Below, in pieces: positions 36,340-44,948 of a DNA stretch of 64,000 nucleotides. The stretch's first letter is position 1; every line of letters begins with the position of its first letter. The notes beneath the pieces are model-generated. The model had not been told where the DNA came from. It did no database searches and worked only from the letters and a program-made list of their open reading frames with translations. This DNA is from Corynebacterium liangguodongii (lineage in GTDB: Bacteria; Actinomycetota; Actinomycetes; Mycobacteriales; Mycobacteriaceae): the NCBI RefSeq assembly GCF_003070865.1, contig NZ_CP026948.1:372001-436000 (forward strand). Reading direction: 5' to 3'. A program made the position numbers and the translations under genes.

Positions 36340-37683
36340 ATGACTCGATTGTTTGGAACTGACGGCGTACGCGGCCTGGCAAACCAGGTGCTCACGGCCG
36401 AGCTGGCGCTCAAGCTCGGGGCGGCGGCCGCCACGGTGTTGACGGAGAACCGGGCGTCGGCAAAGCGCCGCCCCTCGGCGATCATCGGGCGCGACCCGCG
36501 CGTCTCGGGCGAGATGCTCGCCGCCGCCATGTCGGCGGGCATGGCGTCCAAGGGCGTCGACGTCATCCGCGTGGGCGTGATCCCGACGCCGGGCCTGGCG
36601 TTTTTGACCGACAACTACGGCGCTGACATCGGGGTGATGATCTCGGCGTCGCACAACCCGATGCCCGATAACGGCATCAAGTTCTTCTCCGCGGGCGGGC
36701 GCAAGCTTCCCGACGACGTCGAGGACCGCATCGAAGAGGCGATGGCGCACCTAGACGATACCGGGCCGACCGGCACCGGCATCGGCCGCGTTATCGAGGA
36801 AGCCCCCGACGCCCAGGAGCGCTACCTCGCGCACCTCAAGCGGGCGGTGACTGCTGACCTCTCTGGGATCAAGGTGGTGGTGGACTGCGCCAACGGCGCG
36901 GCCTCTGAGGTTGCCCCGAAGGCCTACGCGGCGGCGGGCGCTACGGTCACGCCGATTTTTAACACCCCCGACGCCTTTAACATCAACGACGGCTCGGGTT
37001 CGACGCACATGGACAAGATCCAGGAGGCGGTGCTGCACTACGGTGCGGATATCGGCCTCGCCCACGACGGAGACGCCGATCGCTGCCTCGCGGTTGACGC
37101 CAAAGGCAACGTCGTCGATGGCGACCAGATCATGGCGATTATCGCCACGAGCATGCGGGATAAGAACATCCTGCAGGAAAACACGCTCGTGGCCACGGTG
37201 ATGAGCAACCTGGGCCTGAAGCTGGCGATGGAGCGCGAGGGCATTGCGATGAAGCAGACGAAGGTGGGGGACCGCTACGTACTCGAAGAGCTTGGCCGCG
37301 GGGGGTACTCGCTCGGCGGGGAGCAATCCGGCCACATCGTGGTTCCGGCCCACGCCACCACAGGCGACGGAACGTTGACTGGTCTCATTCTCATGGCGCG
37401 GATGGCGGAGACCGGTAAGTCCCTCGAGGAGCTCGCGAGCGTGATGACGGTCCTGCCGCAGGTGCTTATCAACGTCCCCGTCGCCGATAAATCCCGCATC
37501 GCGGACGCCCCCGCGGTCAAAGACGCCGTCGCCGAGGCCGAGGCCGAGCTGGGGGAGACCGGGCGGGTCCTGTTGCGGCCCTCGGGCACGGAGGAGATCT
37601 TCCGCGTCATGGTCGAGGCTGCGGAGCAAGAGCACGCGCGCAAGATCGCCGGCCGCCTCGCGGCGGTGGTCTCGTCCGTGTAG
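36340..37683 (+). CDS. glmM: phosphoglucosamine mutase
   Basis: GlmM, 447 aa, converts glucosamine-6-P to glucosamine-1-P for UDP-GlcNAc and peptidoglycan synthesis. N-terminal FGTDGVRG (4-11), catalytic phosphoserine Ser104 in [11 protein letters not shown], metal loop DGDADRC (about 244-250), sugar-binding GGEQSGH (about 327-333) and phosphate-binding RPSGTEE near the C-terminus. Works with GlmS encoded 3 kb downstream. Confidence 0.97.
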   Translation: MTRLFGTDGVRGLANQVLTAELALKLGAAAATVLTENRASAKRRPSAIIGRDPRVSGEMLAAAMSAGMASKGVDVIRVGVIPTPGLAFLTDNYGADIGVMISASHNPMPDNGIKFFSAGGRKLPDDVEDRIEEAMAHLDDTGPTGTGIGRVIEEAPDAQERYLAHLKRAVTADLSGIKVVVDCANGAASEVAPKAYAAAGATVTPIFNTPDAFNINDGSGSTHMDKIQEAVLHYGADIGLAHDGDADRCLAVDAKGNVVDGDQIMAIIATSMRDKNILQENTLVATVMSNLGLKLAMEREGIAMKQTKVGDRYVLEELGRGGYSLGGEQSGHIVVPAHATTGDGTLTGLILMARMAETGKSLEELASVMTVLPQVLINVPVADKSRIADAPAVKDAVAEAEAELGETGRVLLRPSGTEEIFRVMVEAAEQEHARKIAGRLAAVVSSV

Positions 37684-37810
37684 CCTGCAGGCGAGATCTT
37701 TTTTCGCAGCGGAGGGAACCACGCGCGGCTCGGGGGAGTCTAATCAAGGTGTAAGCGTGTCGTGGTCTCGGGCCGCGGTGCGGTCCGCGCGAAAAGTTTG
37801 GGGGGAGAGA

Positions 37811-38110
37811 GTGAATCAACCGTTACACGTCGATCCGGAGGACATACGCCAGCGGCTGGGTGCGGCTATCGCGCGCTACGAGGAGGCCATCTCGCAGCTG
37901 AAGGCGGGCTCTCCCGAGTTTCCCGCAGGCGCGGTCGGGGCGGGCTTTCTTGACGACGGCACACGGCTCGCCGCAGCCCTCGTGCGCATGCAGGAGCTCA
38001 ACGTCTCCTTCCTGGAGAGCCGCGTCGAGGGGTGGCGCCAGCTACAGGGCCTGATGGATTCGGTCGAGCACACCGACCAATCCCACGCCGAGGGTGTGAG
38101 GCTGCCATGA
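37811..38110 (+). CDS. small ESX-4-linked protein (Rv3440c-like by position), possible EspC/WXG100-like partner
   Basis: 99 aa, helical, no signal peptide or membrane segment. I start it at GTG 37811 because GGGGGAGAGA at 37801-37810 is the same ribosome site as that of esxU. The pattern N-PLHVDPEDIRQRLGAAIARYEE (helix 1) and LAAALVRMQELNVSFLESRVEGW (helix 2) fits a helical-hairpin ESX partner of the EspC type, but there is no WxG turn and no YxxxD/E. It overlaps the next gene by ATGA. Length and position after glmM agree with Rv3440c (about 103 aa), a protein of unknown function. An ESX-4 substrate or chaperone role is an inference. Confidence 0.65.
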   Translation: MNQPLHVDPEDIRQRLGAAIARYEEAISQLKAGSPEFPAGAVGAGFLDDGTRLAAALVRMQELNVSFLESRVEGWRQLQGLMDSVEHTDQSHAEGVRLP

Positions 38111-39618
38111 CCGCCGCGCTGATTGACAAAGTCTCGGCGGTGGCCGCGGAGGCGTCGTCCATCCCGGGGTCTGACCCCGCGGTCGCGGCCCGGCTCGCTG
38201 CCCTCGCCGAGGCGTTCGGCCACCAATACAGCAAGACCGAGGGGATGGACCTGGCGCAGGTCCGCGAGGGAGCCTCCAAGCTCAGCTCCGGAGGATCGGG
38301 CGGATCTGGCGGGGGATCGAAAGGCGGGATTGCGGGTACCATCATCAAGTTCCTGGTCGACGTGGTGAGCAAGATCGGCGCCGACCTGACCGCCGGGTGG
38401 TTTACCGATCTCGGGGTATCGGAGGACGAGAAGAGGCGCGAGGACGGCGAGGCAGTCCAGGGAGACAACGCCGCCGAGCTGTGCGAGCAGATCGAGCAGT
38501 GCTGCCGATCTATCGAGGAGATCGATTCCACGGCCGATACCGCCATCGACGGCGTCCTCCAGGTTGTCATCGGGCTTGTGGGCATCGCGCGCGCCAATCC
38601 CTACGTCGCCGCCGGTGCCCTGATCCTCCCGCTCGTGGTCGAAGGCGTCGAGCACCTCCTGGGCATCGTCGAGGACCGCAACGACCAGGTGCGCACCGCC
38701 CTGGGGGCGGTCACGGACCAGTGCAACGGGATGCTCGAGCACCAGCCTGACCCACCGCGGCAGTGGCAATGCCCGGAGCCCGAACCTCAACCGTGCGTTG
38801 ATCAACCTGCTCCCGCGCCGGCTCAAGCGCCCGTTCAAGCGCCGGCTCAGGCACCTGCTCAAGCGCCGACGGTGGCGGCGCAGTGCGAGGATGCGGGCGT
38901 CGATAAGCCTGCTCCCGCTCCGCCGCAGGCATCGGGTCAGGTACCGACGGTGGCGGCGCAGTGCGAGGATGCGGGCGTCGATAGGTTGAAGGCTCGGGCC
39001 GATGGGGCCATAACCTTCGACTTCTCCTGCGAGTGCACCCACACCGCCTCGCTCGCGGCTCCAAGCCGTGAGGCGGCCGTGCAATGCGCACCCCCGCAGC
39101 CGCTGCAGACCGAATGCTTCCAGGGGGCGCTCGCGGAACTCGGTTTCGGCGTGACCCTCGCCGCCCTTGACGTTCTTTCTGTCTGCATCGAGGGAGCGAT
39201 CCACGACCTCGCCGATGCATGCGAAGAACCCGCGCCACCACCGCCACCCCCGGAGCCGTGCCCGGAGGAACCCGCGCCACCACCGCCACCCCCGGAGCCG
39301 TGCCCGGAGGAACCCGCGCCACCACCGCCACCCCCGGAGCCACCGGCGCGGGATGAGTTTGCACCTCCACCCGAGCTCGCCGAGGTGCCGGAACCACCTG
39401 CGCCGGCGGAGAAGCTGCGGGCTGCCGGGCTCGCGTCGCCCGCACCGGAACCTGCACCATCCCCAGAACCGGCACCTGCCCCCGCTGCCTCGCTGCCGGA
39501 ACCCCCACCGGCTGCACAACCCGCCCCGGCCGAACCGCCGAGCGCACCTAAGGAGCAACCCCCGGCACCCCCGGCTGAATCCGGCGGGCCCAAAATGAGA
39601 AAGTCAGGTGAGTGGTGA
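38107..39618 (+). CDS. Ala/Pro-rich ESX-4-linked protein (Rv3439c-like by position)
   Basis: 503 aa from ATG 38107, which overlaps the preceding stop (ATGA). Residues 1-55 are helical; 58-70 are a Gly/Ser linker; about 74-100 and 158-190 hold hydrophobic helices (IAGTIIKFLVDVVSKIGADL; VVIGLVGIARANPYVAAGALI). From 220 on it is Pro/Ala-rich with Cys-containing segments: two identical PTVAAQCEDAGVD copies and three EEPAPPPPPPEPCP copies. No signal peptide. The small helical protein upstream and the composition resemble large ESX-linked proteins; the position matches Rv3439c, annotated as an alanine- and proline-rich protein. Possibly an ESX-4 effector or wall-spanning protein; function unknown. 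Confidence 0.7.
   Translation: MTAALIDKVSAVAAEASSIPGSDPAVAARLAALAEAFGHQYSKTEGMDLAQVREGASKLSSGGSGGSGGGSKGGIAGTIIKFLVDVVSKIGADLTAGWFTDLGVSEDEKRREDGEAVQGDNAAELCEQIEQCCRSIEEIDSTADTAIDGVLQVVIGLVGIARANPYVAAGALILPLVVEGVEHLLGIVEDRNDQVRTALGAVTDQCNGMLEHQPDPPRQWQCPEPEPQPCVDQPAPAPAQAPVQAPAQAPAQAPTVAAQCEDAGVDKPAPAPPQASGQVPTVAAQCEDAGVDRLKARADGAITFDFSCECTHTASLAAPSREAAVQCAPPQPLQTECFQGALAELGFGVTLAALDVLSVCIEGAIHDLADACEEPAPPPPPPEPCPEEPAPPPPPPEPCPEEPAPPPPPPEPPARDEFAPPPELAEVPEPPAPAEKLRAAGLASPAPEPAPSPEPAPAPAASLPEPPPAAQPAPAEPPSAPKEQPPAPPAESGGPKMRKSGEW
38866..38983 (+). repeat. two identical 40-bp direct repeats in the Ala/Pro-rich gene
   Basis: Copies at 38866-38905 and 38944-38983 are identical and encode PTVAAQCEDAGVD. 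They are 78 bp apart, so recombination between them would be in frame. Confidence 0.85.
39223..39348 (+). repeat. three 42-bp tandem repeats in the Ala/Pro-rich gene
   Basis: Units at 39223-39264, 39265-39306 and 39307-39348 encode EEPAPPPPPPEPCP; the third diverges at its end. Copy number changes would keep the frame. Confidence 0.88.
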
Positions 39619-39854
39619 TGGATTTCGCCGAATTTGCCGAGCAATACAAGCGACGTACGGCAAAGCGGATGCTCGATTTCGAAGCGGCCGTCGCCGAGGC
39701 GCACCGACAAATGGAACAGGTCAACCGGCAGCAGGCGATCGCGCGGGAACTCAACCTGCGCGTCGAGCCCACCACGCCGCGCGGGGTCTACCGGCCTACC
39801 CGGCGCGGCGGCCGCGTCCAAGGGGTCCTGCGCAGGGGCGAACCGGGAGATTAG
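39618..39854 (+). CDS. small basic protein, third gene of the ESX-4-linked module
   Basis: 78 aa, beginning MDFAEFAEQYKRRTAKRMLD and ending in an Arg/Gly-rich tail (VYRPTRRGGRVQGVLRRGE). The N-terminal 45 residues look like a charged amphipathic or coiled-coil helix. ATG 39618 overlaps the preceding stop; GTG codons at 39612 and 39615 are alternatives. No family recognised. Strict overlap with the Ala/Pro-rich gene implies equimolar, coupled synthesis. Confidence 0.6.
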   Translation: MDFAEFAEQYKRRTAKRMLDFEAAVAEAHRQMEQVNRQQAIARELNLRVEPTTPRGVYRPTRRGGRVQGVLRRGEPGD

Positions 39855-39858
39855 AACG

Positions 39859-40713
39859 TTAGAACAAGGAGAACGCTGCGTCGTCGCGGGTGAGGCCGGC
39901 ACGCTCGGCGAGCGCCTCTCCGGAGAGCGAGGAGACCTTCGGACCTGTCGCGTCGGGTTCGCTGAAAGCCGAGTACTTGCGCTCCCCGGCGAGCTCGTGC
40001 AAAAGGTAGCCCACGAGCAGGCCGCGCACGCTCGCCTGGACTTTGGAGTTGGGCTTGCCCAGGCCGAGCAGGCGCTTGGCTAGGCCGTCTTCGCTAAAGC
40101 TCGCCTGGCTGCCCTTGGCGGGGGCGCGGTAGACCACCTCGCCGGCCCAGTTGTAGGCGAGCTTTGCAGGGTTGCCGGGGTCAAAAAGCGAATCGGAATC
40201 TTCCCCGGGGCCGATCACCATCGCGGGAATCAACAGGTTGCGCGCGGCCTCGATGGCAGAAGGGGCGGTGTTGGCGGGGTAGATCGCGGCGACTGCCTTG
40301 ACCTTCGGATTATCGACGGCCGACAACACCGCCGCGCCGCCGCCCATGCCGTGGCCTGCCACGCCGATCTTCGCGGGGGCGACGGTGACGTTGCCGTTGC
40401 CAAGCCGCACGCCCGCGAGGATCTGCACGGCGGTATCGAGGTCGGCGGCGAACCCGGAGTGGTCGGGGCGCAGCCCAGACTCGGTATCCGGCGCGGCGAC
40501 GACGATGCCCCAGCTCGCCAGGTGGCGCAGGGTGGCGTGGTAGTCATCGACGCTGCGCATCCAATCGTGGCCGAACGCGATGGCGGGCAGGCCGTCGCCC
40601 TCGGCGGGGGTGTAGACCTTGCCCGGCAGGCCCGTGTAGCCCAAGTCGCCTTCGAGGACCCGGTGCGGGCCGCGCTTCGACAGATCAGACAGCTTCTTCA
40701 GATTCGCAGACAC
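39859..40713 (-). CDS. alpha/beta hydrolase-fold protein without the nucleophilic serine
   Basis: 284 aa, dienelactone-hydrolase/PETase-like fold, no signal peptide. The oxyanion-side GHDWMRSVDDYHATL (about 47-61) and nucleophile-elbow region are clear, but the elbow reads GHGMGG where active enzymes have GHSMGG: the codon is GGC instead of AGC. The usual Ser is thus absent. I place the start at GTG 40713 (MSANLKKL), because TATTCT at 40726-40721 on this strand lies seven bases upstream, consistent with a leaderless message; GTG 40719 would lie one base after the -10. Position agrees with Rv3438 of M. tuberculosis. It may be a binding protein or use another mechanism. Confidence 0.8.
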   Translation of the reverse strand: MSANLKKLSDLSKRGPHRVLEGDLGYTGLPGKVYTPAEGDGLPAIAFGHDWMRSVDDYHATLRHLASWGIVVAAPDTESGLRPDHSGFAADLDTAVQILAGVRLGNGNVTVAPAKIGVAGHGMGGGAAVLSAVDNPKVKAVAAIYPANTAPSAIEAARNLLIPAMVIGPGEDSDSLFDPGNPAKLAYNWAGEVVYRAPAKGSQASFSEDGLAKRLLGLGKPNSKVQASVRGLLVGYLLHELAGERKYSAFSEPDATGPKVSSLSGEALAERAGLTRDDAAFSLF

Positions 40714-40720
40714 GCCCACC

Positions 40721-40726
40721 AGAATA
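40721..40726 (-). promoter_or_regulatory. -10 of the leaderless hydrolase gene
   Basis: TATTCT on the minus strand, seven bases before GTG 40713. Confidence 0.45.
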
Positions 40727-40789
40727 CGTCATCTCCGCGCCTCAAGCCGCCGGTGTGGCGCGCAACGTGGCGGGGGCGGTGGCGTGTAT

Positions 40790-40795
40790 TAATCT
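40790..40795 (+). promoter_or_regulatory. -10 of leaderless glmS
   Basis: TAATCT, seven bases (TGGGCGC), then ATG 40803. No ribosome site is present. Confidence 0.5.
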
Positions 40796-40802
40796 TGGGC
40801 GC

Positions 40803-42665
40803 ATGTGTGGAATCGTCGGATACGTCGGCCAAAAGCAGTCTTTGCCCATCGCGCTCGATGCCTTGCGCCGAATGGAATACCGCGGATACGACTCCGCCGG
40901 TATCGCGGTGGCGGGGTCGAACGGCATCGTCAGCGCGAAGCGGGCCGGGAAGTTGGCCAACCTGGAGGACAAGATCGCCGAGATCGGCGCAGATACCCTC
41001 GGCGGCACCACGGGGATCGGGCACACGCGGTGGGCCACCCACGGCCGCCCGACGGACGAGAACGCTCACCCGCATCTCTCCTACGACGGCAAGGTCGCCA
41101 TCGTGCACAACGGCATCATCGAAAACTTCGCACCCCTGCGCGATGAGCTCGTCTCCGCAGGCATCGAGCTCGCATCGGAGACAGATTCCGAGGTGGCCGC
41201 GCACCTGGTGGCCAGGGCGTATAACGAGGGGGAGACCGCCGGGGATTTCCGGGCCTCGGCACTAGGTGTGCTGCGGCGCCTCGAGGGCGCTTTTACCCTG
41301 CTGTTTATCCACGCCGACCACCCCGACCAGATCATCGCGGCGCGGCGCTCAACCCCGCTGATGATCGGCGTCGGCGAGGGCGAGATGTTCCTCGGCTCCG
41401 ACGTTGCCGCATTTATCGAGCACACCAAGCAAGCCATCGAGCTGGGGCAGGACTCCGTGGTCATCATCACCAAGGATGATTACGAGATCCTCAACTTCGA
41501 TGGCACCGCCTCTGAGGGCACGCCGTTTACCATTGATTGGGATTTGGAGGCCGCGGAGAAGGGCGGGTTCGATTCCTTCATGATGAAGGAGATCTACGAG
41601 CAGCCCGCGGCGGTGCGCGACACCCTGGTGGGGCACTTCTCAGCCGGCCGGGTCACCCTCGACGAGAACAACTTGGGCGAGGCCGAGCTCGCCGCGTTCG
41701 ACCAGGTCTTTGTCATCGCGTGCGGCTCCGCCTACCACTCCGGCCTCGCGGCGAAGTACGCCATCGAGCACTGGGTGCGCATCCCCGTGCAGATTGAGGT
41801 GGCCAGCGAGTTCCGCTACCGCGATCCGGTGCTCGATGAGCGCACCCTTGTGCTTGCGATTTCGCAGTCGGGCGAGACGGCGGACACCTTAGAGGCCGTG
41901 CGCCACGCCAAGGGGCAAGGGGCGAAGGTATTGGCGGTGTGCAACACGAACGGCTCCCAGATCCCGCGCGAGTCCGATGCGGTGCTCTACACCCACGCGG
42001 GCCCGGAAATCGGCGTGGCGTCGACGAAGGCCTTCCTCGCCCAGGTTGCCGCGAACTACATCGTCGGCCTCGCCCTGGCGCAGGCGAAGGGGACGCTGAG
42101 CCCCGCGGAGGTTGCGGAGATCTGGGCAGAGCTCGAGGCAGTGCCGGAGAAGATCTCCGAGACCTTGGGCACCCGCGACCAGCTCAAGCAGATCTCCGAG
42201 ACCCTCGGCGCGGTGACCACGATGCTCTTCCTCGGCCGCGGCGTGGGCTACCCGATCGCGCTCGAGGGCGCCCTGAAGCTCAAAGAGCTCGCCTACATTC
42301 ACGCCGAGGGCTTCCCCGCCGGCGAGCTCAAGCACGGCCCGATCGCGTTGATTGAAGACGACCTGCCCGTCGTCGTGGTCGTCCCGAGCCCCCGTGGGTT
42401 GAGCCAGCTGCACTCGAAGATCGTCTCCAACATCCAAGAGATTCGCGCCCGCGGGGCGAAGACCCTCGTCATCGCGGAGGAGGGCGATACCGCCGTGGAG
42501 CCGTTTGCGAACTGGCTCGTGCGCATCCCGGCGACGCGCCCGCTTATGCAGCCGCTGCTTGCCACCGTGCCGCTGCAGTTTTTGTCGGCGGATATCGCCC
42601 GCCAGTGCGGTAACGACGACATTGACAAGCCGCGGAACCTGGCCAAGTCGGTCACCGTCGAGTAG
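40803..42665 (+). CDS. glmS: glutamine--fructose-6-phosphate aminotransferase (isomerizing)
   Basis: GlmS, 620 aa, makes glucosamine-6-P from fructose-6-P and glutamine. It must start at ATG 40803: the next residue is the catalytic Cys (MCGIVGYVG) exposed after Met removal. Glutaminase domain about 1-235 (RMEYRGYDSAG, GIGHTRWATHG), then two SIS domains (about 290-430 and 460-600; ACGSAYHSGL, SQSGETADT) and C-terminal KSVTVE. The leaderless arrangement leaves no room for a glmS ribozyme. Confidence 0.98.
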   Translation: MCGIVGYVGQKQSLPIALDALRRMEYRGYDSAGIAVAGSNGIVSAKRAGKLANLEDKIAEIGADTLGGTTGIGHTRWATHGRPTDENAHPHLSYDGKVAIVHNGIIENFAPLRDELVSAGIELASETDSEVAAHLVARAYNEGETAGDFRASALGVLRRLEGAFTLLFIHADHPDQIIAARRSTPLMIGVGEGEMFLGSDVAAFIEHTKQAIELGQDSVVIITKDDYEILNFDGTASEGTPFTIDWDLEAAEKGGFDSFMMKEIYEQPAAVRDTLVGHFSAGRVTLDENNLGEAELAAFDQVFVIACGSAYHSGLAAKYAIEHWVRIPVQIEVASEFRYRDPVLDERTLVLAISQSGETADTLEAVRHAKGQGAKVLAVCNTNGSQIPRESDAVLYTHAGPEIGVASTKAFLAQVAANYIVGLALAQAKGTLSPAEVAEIWAELEAVPEKISETLGTRDQLKQISETLGAVTTMLFLGRGVGYPIALEGALKLKELAYIHAEGFPAGELKHGPIALIEDDLPVVVVVPSPRGLSQLHSKIVSNIQEIRARGAKTLVIAEEGDTAVEPFANWLVRIPATRPLMQPLLATVPLQFLSADIARQCGNDDIDKPRNLAKSVTVE

Positions 42666-42670
42666 CGCGG

Positions 42671-43327
42671 ATGCTCGCAGCACTCTCCTTCGCGTTCGTC
42701 GATTCGATCAACCTGCTGCTGATCGGTGTCATCCTCGCGGTGGGCATCGTGGTGCCCGCCGGCGGCCGGTTCGCGCGGATCACCGGCCTGCTTATCGCCG
42801 GGGATTGGCTGGGGGTGGCGGGTCTGGCGCTGGTCATGCTCGCGATTTTCGACGGCCTGGGCCCCGTGGTCCGCAGCTTCGTCGACGGCCCTATCTTCGG
42901 CCTCGTGCTCGTGGCCACGGGCCTGGCCACGGCTCTGCTGGCGTTGCGGGGAGGGGATAACTCGGAGCTGATCGAGCGGATCATGGGGCCGCTGCGCCGC
43001 CCGGGCCCTATGACGGTGCTCACCGGTTTCATCCTCGGTGTGGTGCAGTCGGCGACCTCGGTGCCGTTCTACGGCGGGCTGGCGCTGCTCTCCGCCGCGG
43101 GGATTGAGGTCGCCGTGCGCTACGGATCCCTCGTGGCATACGCCACGGTGGCGTTGAGCCTGCCCACCGCGTGCGCGCTCGCGGTGGCGTGGGTGCGGGC
43201 GCGTCCGGCCAGCAGCCCTGCGCGGGCGTTCGAGTGGGCGAGGGCCCGCCCGGAGGCGGTCACGCGCGCGGCGACGTGGGCGGTTGCTGCGCTGCTGGTG
43301 GTCCTCGGGCTCGTCCATATGCTGTAG
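42671..43327 (+). CDS. small polytopic membrane protein (LysE/GAP-like)
   Basis: 218 aa with about six membrane helices. The opening FAFVDSINLLLIGVILAVGI and GFILGVVQSATSVPFYGGLALLSAAG resemble LysE-superfamily or GAP/Sap exporters, in which a conserved Asp/Ser in helix 1 and a mid-protein hydrophobic repeat are usual. The assignment is weak. It starts 5 bp after glmS and carries in its last codons the -10 of alr. Confidence 0.6.
   Translation: MLAALSFAFVDSINLLLIGVILAVGIVVPAGGRFARITGLLIAGDWLGVAGLALVMLAIFDGLGPVVRSFVDGPIFGLVLVATGLATALLALRGGDNSELIERIMGPLRRPGPMTVLTGFILGVVQSATSVPFYGGLALLSAAGIEVAVRYGSLVAYATVALSLPTACALAVAWVRARPASSPARAFEWARARPEAVTRAATWAVAALLVVLGLVHML
43318..43323 (+). promoter_or_regulatory. 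-10 of alr, inside the upstream gene
   Basis: TATGCT, seven bases (GTAGAGC), then ATG 43331. It overlaps the end of the LysE-like gene. alr has no ribosome site. Confidence 0.4.
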
Positions 43328-43330
43328 AGC

Positions 43331-44428
43331 ATGTTGACCGCACGGATTGATCTTGGTGCTATCGCGCACAACACGCGCGTGCTCAAGCGCCTCGCCGGGG
43401 ATGCGCGCCTGATGTGCGTGGTCAAGGCGGATGCCTACAACCACGGCGCCGAGCGCGTCGTGCCGGTGATGGACGCCGCCGGCGCGGACGCCTTCGGCGT
43501 GGCCACGCTGGAGGAAGCGGCCGCGGTGCGCGCCCTGACGGATGCGCCCGTCCTCGCGTGGCTGTGGGTGCCGGGCCAGCCCATTCCCGATGGTGTGGAG
43601 CTCGGCGTGCCCACGATGGAGCACCTTCGCTGGCTTATCGACGCCCCCTCTGCACCCCCGGCCGGCACCCCGCTGCACATCAAGGTAGACACCGGAATGC
43701 ACCGCTCGGGCCTCGGCAGGCACGAGTGGGACGAGGCGTTCGCCCGCGCCGCGCAGGCGGGGCTCAACGTCGTCGGGCTCTTCAGCCATCTCGCGGTGGC
43801 CGACGACCCGGCAGACCCCTACACAGGCGCCCAGGCGGAGAGCTTTCAGGAGGCGGTGCGGGCCGCCGCTGCGGCGGGGCTTTCCCCCACGGTGCGCCAC
43901 CTCGCGAACACCCCGGCGCTCCTGAGCCGCCCCGACCTGGCCTTCGACCAGGTGCGCGCCGGGCTGGGGCTCTACGGGCTCGAGCCGATCGCGGGCGGAG
44001 ATCACGGCCTGCGGCCGGCGATGACGTGGTCCGCGCCGGTGCTCGCGGTGAAGCGGCTCGCCGCCGGGGAGCCGGTGAGCTACGGGCTGACGTGGTCGGC
44101 GCCGCGCGACGGGTATACCGCCGTGATCCCTGCGGGGTATGCCGACGGGGTGGCGCGCTCGTGGCAGGGCGCGTTCACCGTCACGGTGGCAGGCAAGCAA
44201 TACCCCCAGGTCGGGCGCGTGTGCATGGACCAGTTCATCGTCTGGCTCGGTGATAACGAGGACGGCGTGCGGGTGGGCGATGACGCCGTGATCTTCGGCG
44301 CGGGCGGCGTGAGCGCGACCGAGTTCGCAGCGGGCGTGGGTACCATCAATTACGAGGTCGTGTGCGCGCCGAAGGGACGGACACGGCGCGTCTATGGTGG
44401 GGATATCCTCGCAGGGGAGAAGGAGTAG
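43331..44428 (+). CDS. alr: alanine racemase
   Basis: Alanine racemase, 365 aa, makes D-Ala for peptidoglycan with PLP. PLP-binding Lys32 is in VVKADAYNHG; the second catalytic Tyr lies in VSYGLTWS, and GRVCMDQF is the substrate-side loop. Followed by tsaE after 3 bp. The N-terminus begins at the first family residues, agreeing with a leaderless start. Confidence 0.96.
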   Translation: MLTARIDLGAIAHNTRVLKRLAGDARLMCVVKADAYNHGAERVVPVMDAAGADAFGVATLEEAAAVRALTDAPVLAWLWVPGQPIPDGVELGVPTMEHLRWLIDAPSAPPAGTPLHIKVDTGMHRSGLGRHEWDEAFARAAQAGLNVVGLFSHLAVADDPADPYTGAQAESFQEAVRAAAAAGLSPTVRHLANTPALLSRPDLAFDQVRAGLGLYGLEPIAGGDHGLRPAMTWSAPVLAVKRLAAGEPVSYGLTWSAPRDGYTAVIPAGYADGVARSWQGAFTVTVAGKQYPQVGRVCMDQFIVWLGDNEDGVRVGDDAVIFGAGGVSATEFAAGVGTINYEVVCAPKGRTRRVYGGDILAGEKE

Positions 44429-44431
44429 CAG

Positions 44432-44923
44432 GTGAAGGCGGATTTTCCCGAGCGCGGCTCGAGGATGTGCCCGAGCGCGGAGGACACCGCGCGGCTTGGC
44501 CGTGAGCTCGGCGCCGCACTCGAGGCGGGCGATGTGGTGATCCTCGATGGCCCGCTCGGGGCGGGCAAGACCACCATGACCCAGGGCATCGCCGCGGGTA
44601 TGGGGGTGCGGGGCAGGGTGACCAGCCCGACGTTTATCATCGCCCGGGAGCACAAGCCCCTCGGTGAGGGCCCGTCGCTCATCCACGTCGACGCCTACCG
44701 GCTCCTCGGCGAGGGCTCTGTGGGCGATCCGCTGGGGCAGCTCGATGCCCTCGATTTAGACGCGCAGCTCAGCGAGGCCGTCGTCGTCGCCGAATGGGGC
44801 GGTGGTGTGGTGGAATCCATTGCCTCCCGCTACCTTGTCGTGCGACTCGACCGCGAGAGCCTAGCCGGGCAAGATCCCGACTCCCAGGCCCGCCTCATCT
44901 CGTGGGAGATGGTGGGGTGCTAG
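44432..44923 (+). CDS. tsaE: tRNA threonylcarbamoyladenosine biosynthesis ATPase TsaE
   Basis: TsaE, 163 aa, ATPase that supports TsaB-TsaD in making t6A37 of tRNA. Walker A GPLGAGKTTMTQG (about 38-50), RVTSPTFIIAREH (switch, about 60-72) and HVDAYRL (about 84-90). GTG start after GGAG. In an operon with alr; the rest of the t6A set (tsaB, rimI, tsaD) follows after one inserted gene. Confidence 0.94.
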   Translation: MKADFPERGSRMCPSAEDTARLGRELGAALEAGDVVILDGPLGAGKTTMTQGIAAGMGVRGRVTSPTFIIAREHKPLGEGPSLIHVDAYRLLGEGSVGDPLGQLDALDLDAQLSEAVVVAEWGGGVVESIASRYLVVRLDRESLAGQDPDSQARLISWEMVGC

Positions 44924-44935
44924 CCGGGCCCGATG

Positions 44936-44941
44936 TAGGCT
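44936..44941 (+). promoter_or_regulatory. -10 of the leaderless anchored-protein gene
   Basis: TAGGCT, seven bases (CTAGGGC), then ATG 44949; no ribosome site. Confidence 0.4.
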
Positions 44942-44948
44942 CTAGGGC

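Noticed and set aside
38107..39618. LXG-type polymorphic toxin
   Set aside because: The C-terminus is proline-rich repeats without a recognisable toxin domain, and no immunity-like gene follows.
40741..40802. glmS ribozyme or riboswitch upstream of glmS
   Set aside because: Only about 60 bp separate the divergent starts, and a -10 seven bases before ATG leaves no leader RNA.
42299..44686. Very long minus-strand open frame (795 codons) across glmS end, alr and tsaE
   Set aside because: It is antisense to three well-recognised genes, and its product is Arg/His/Gly-rich without family motifs, the usual effect of high GC in the third position.
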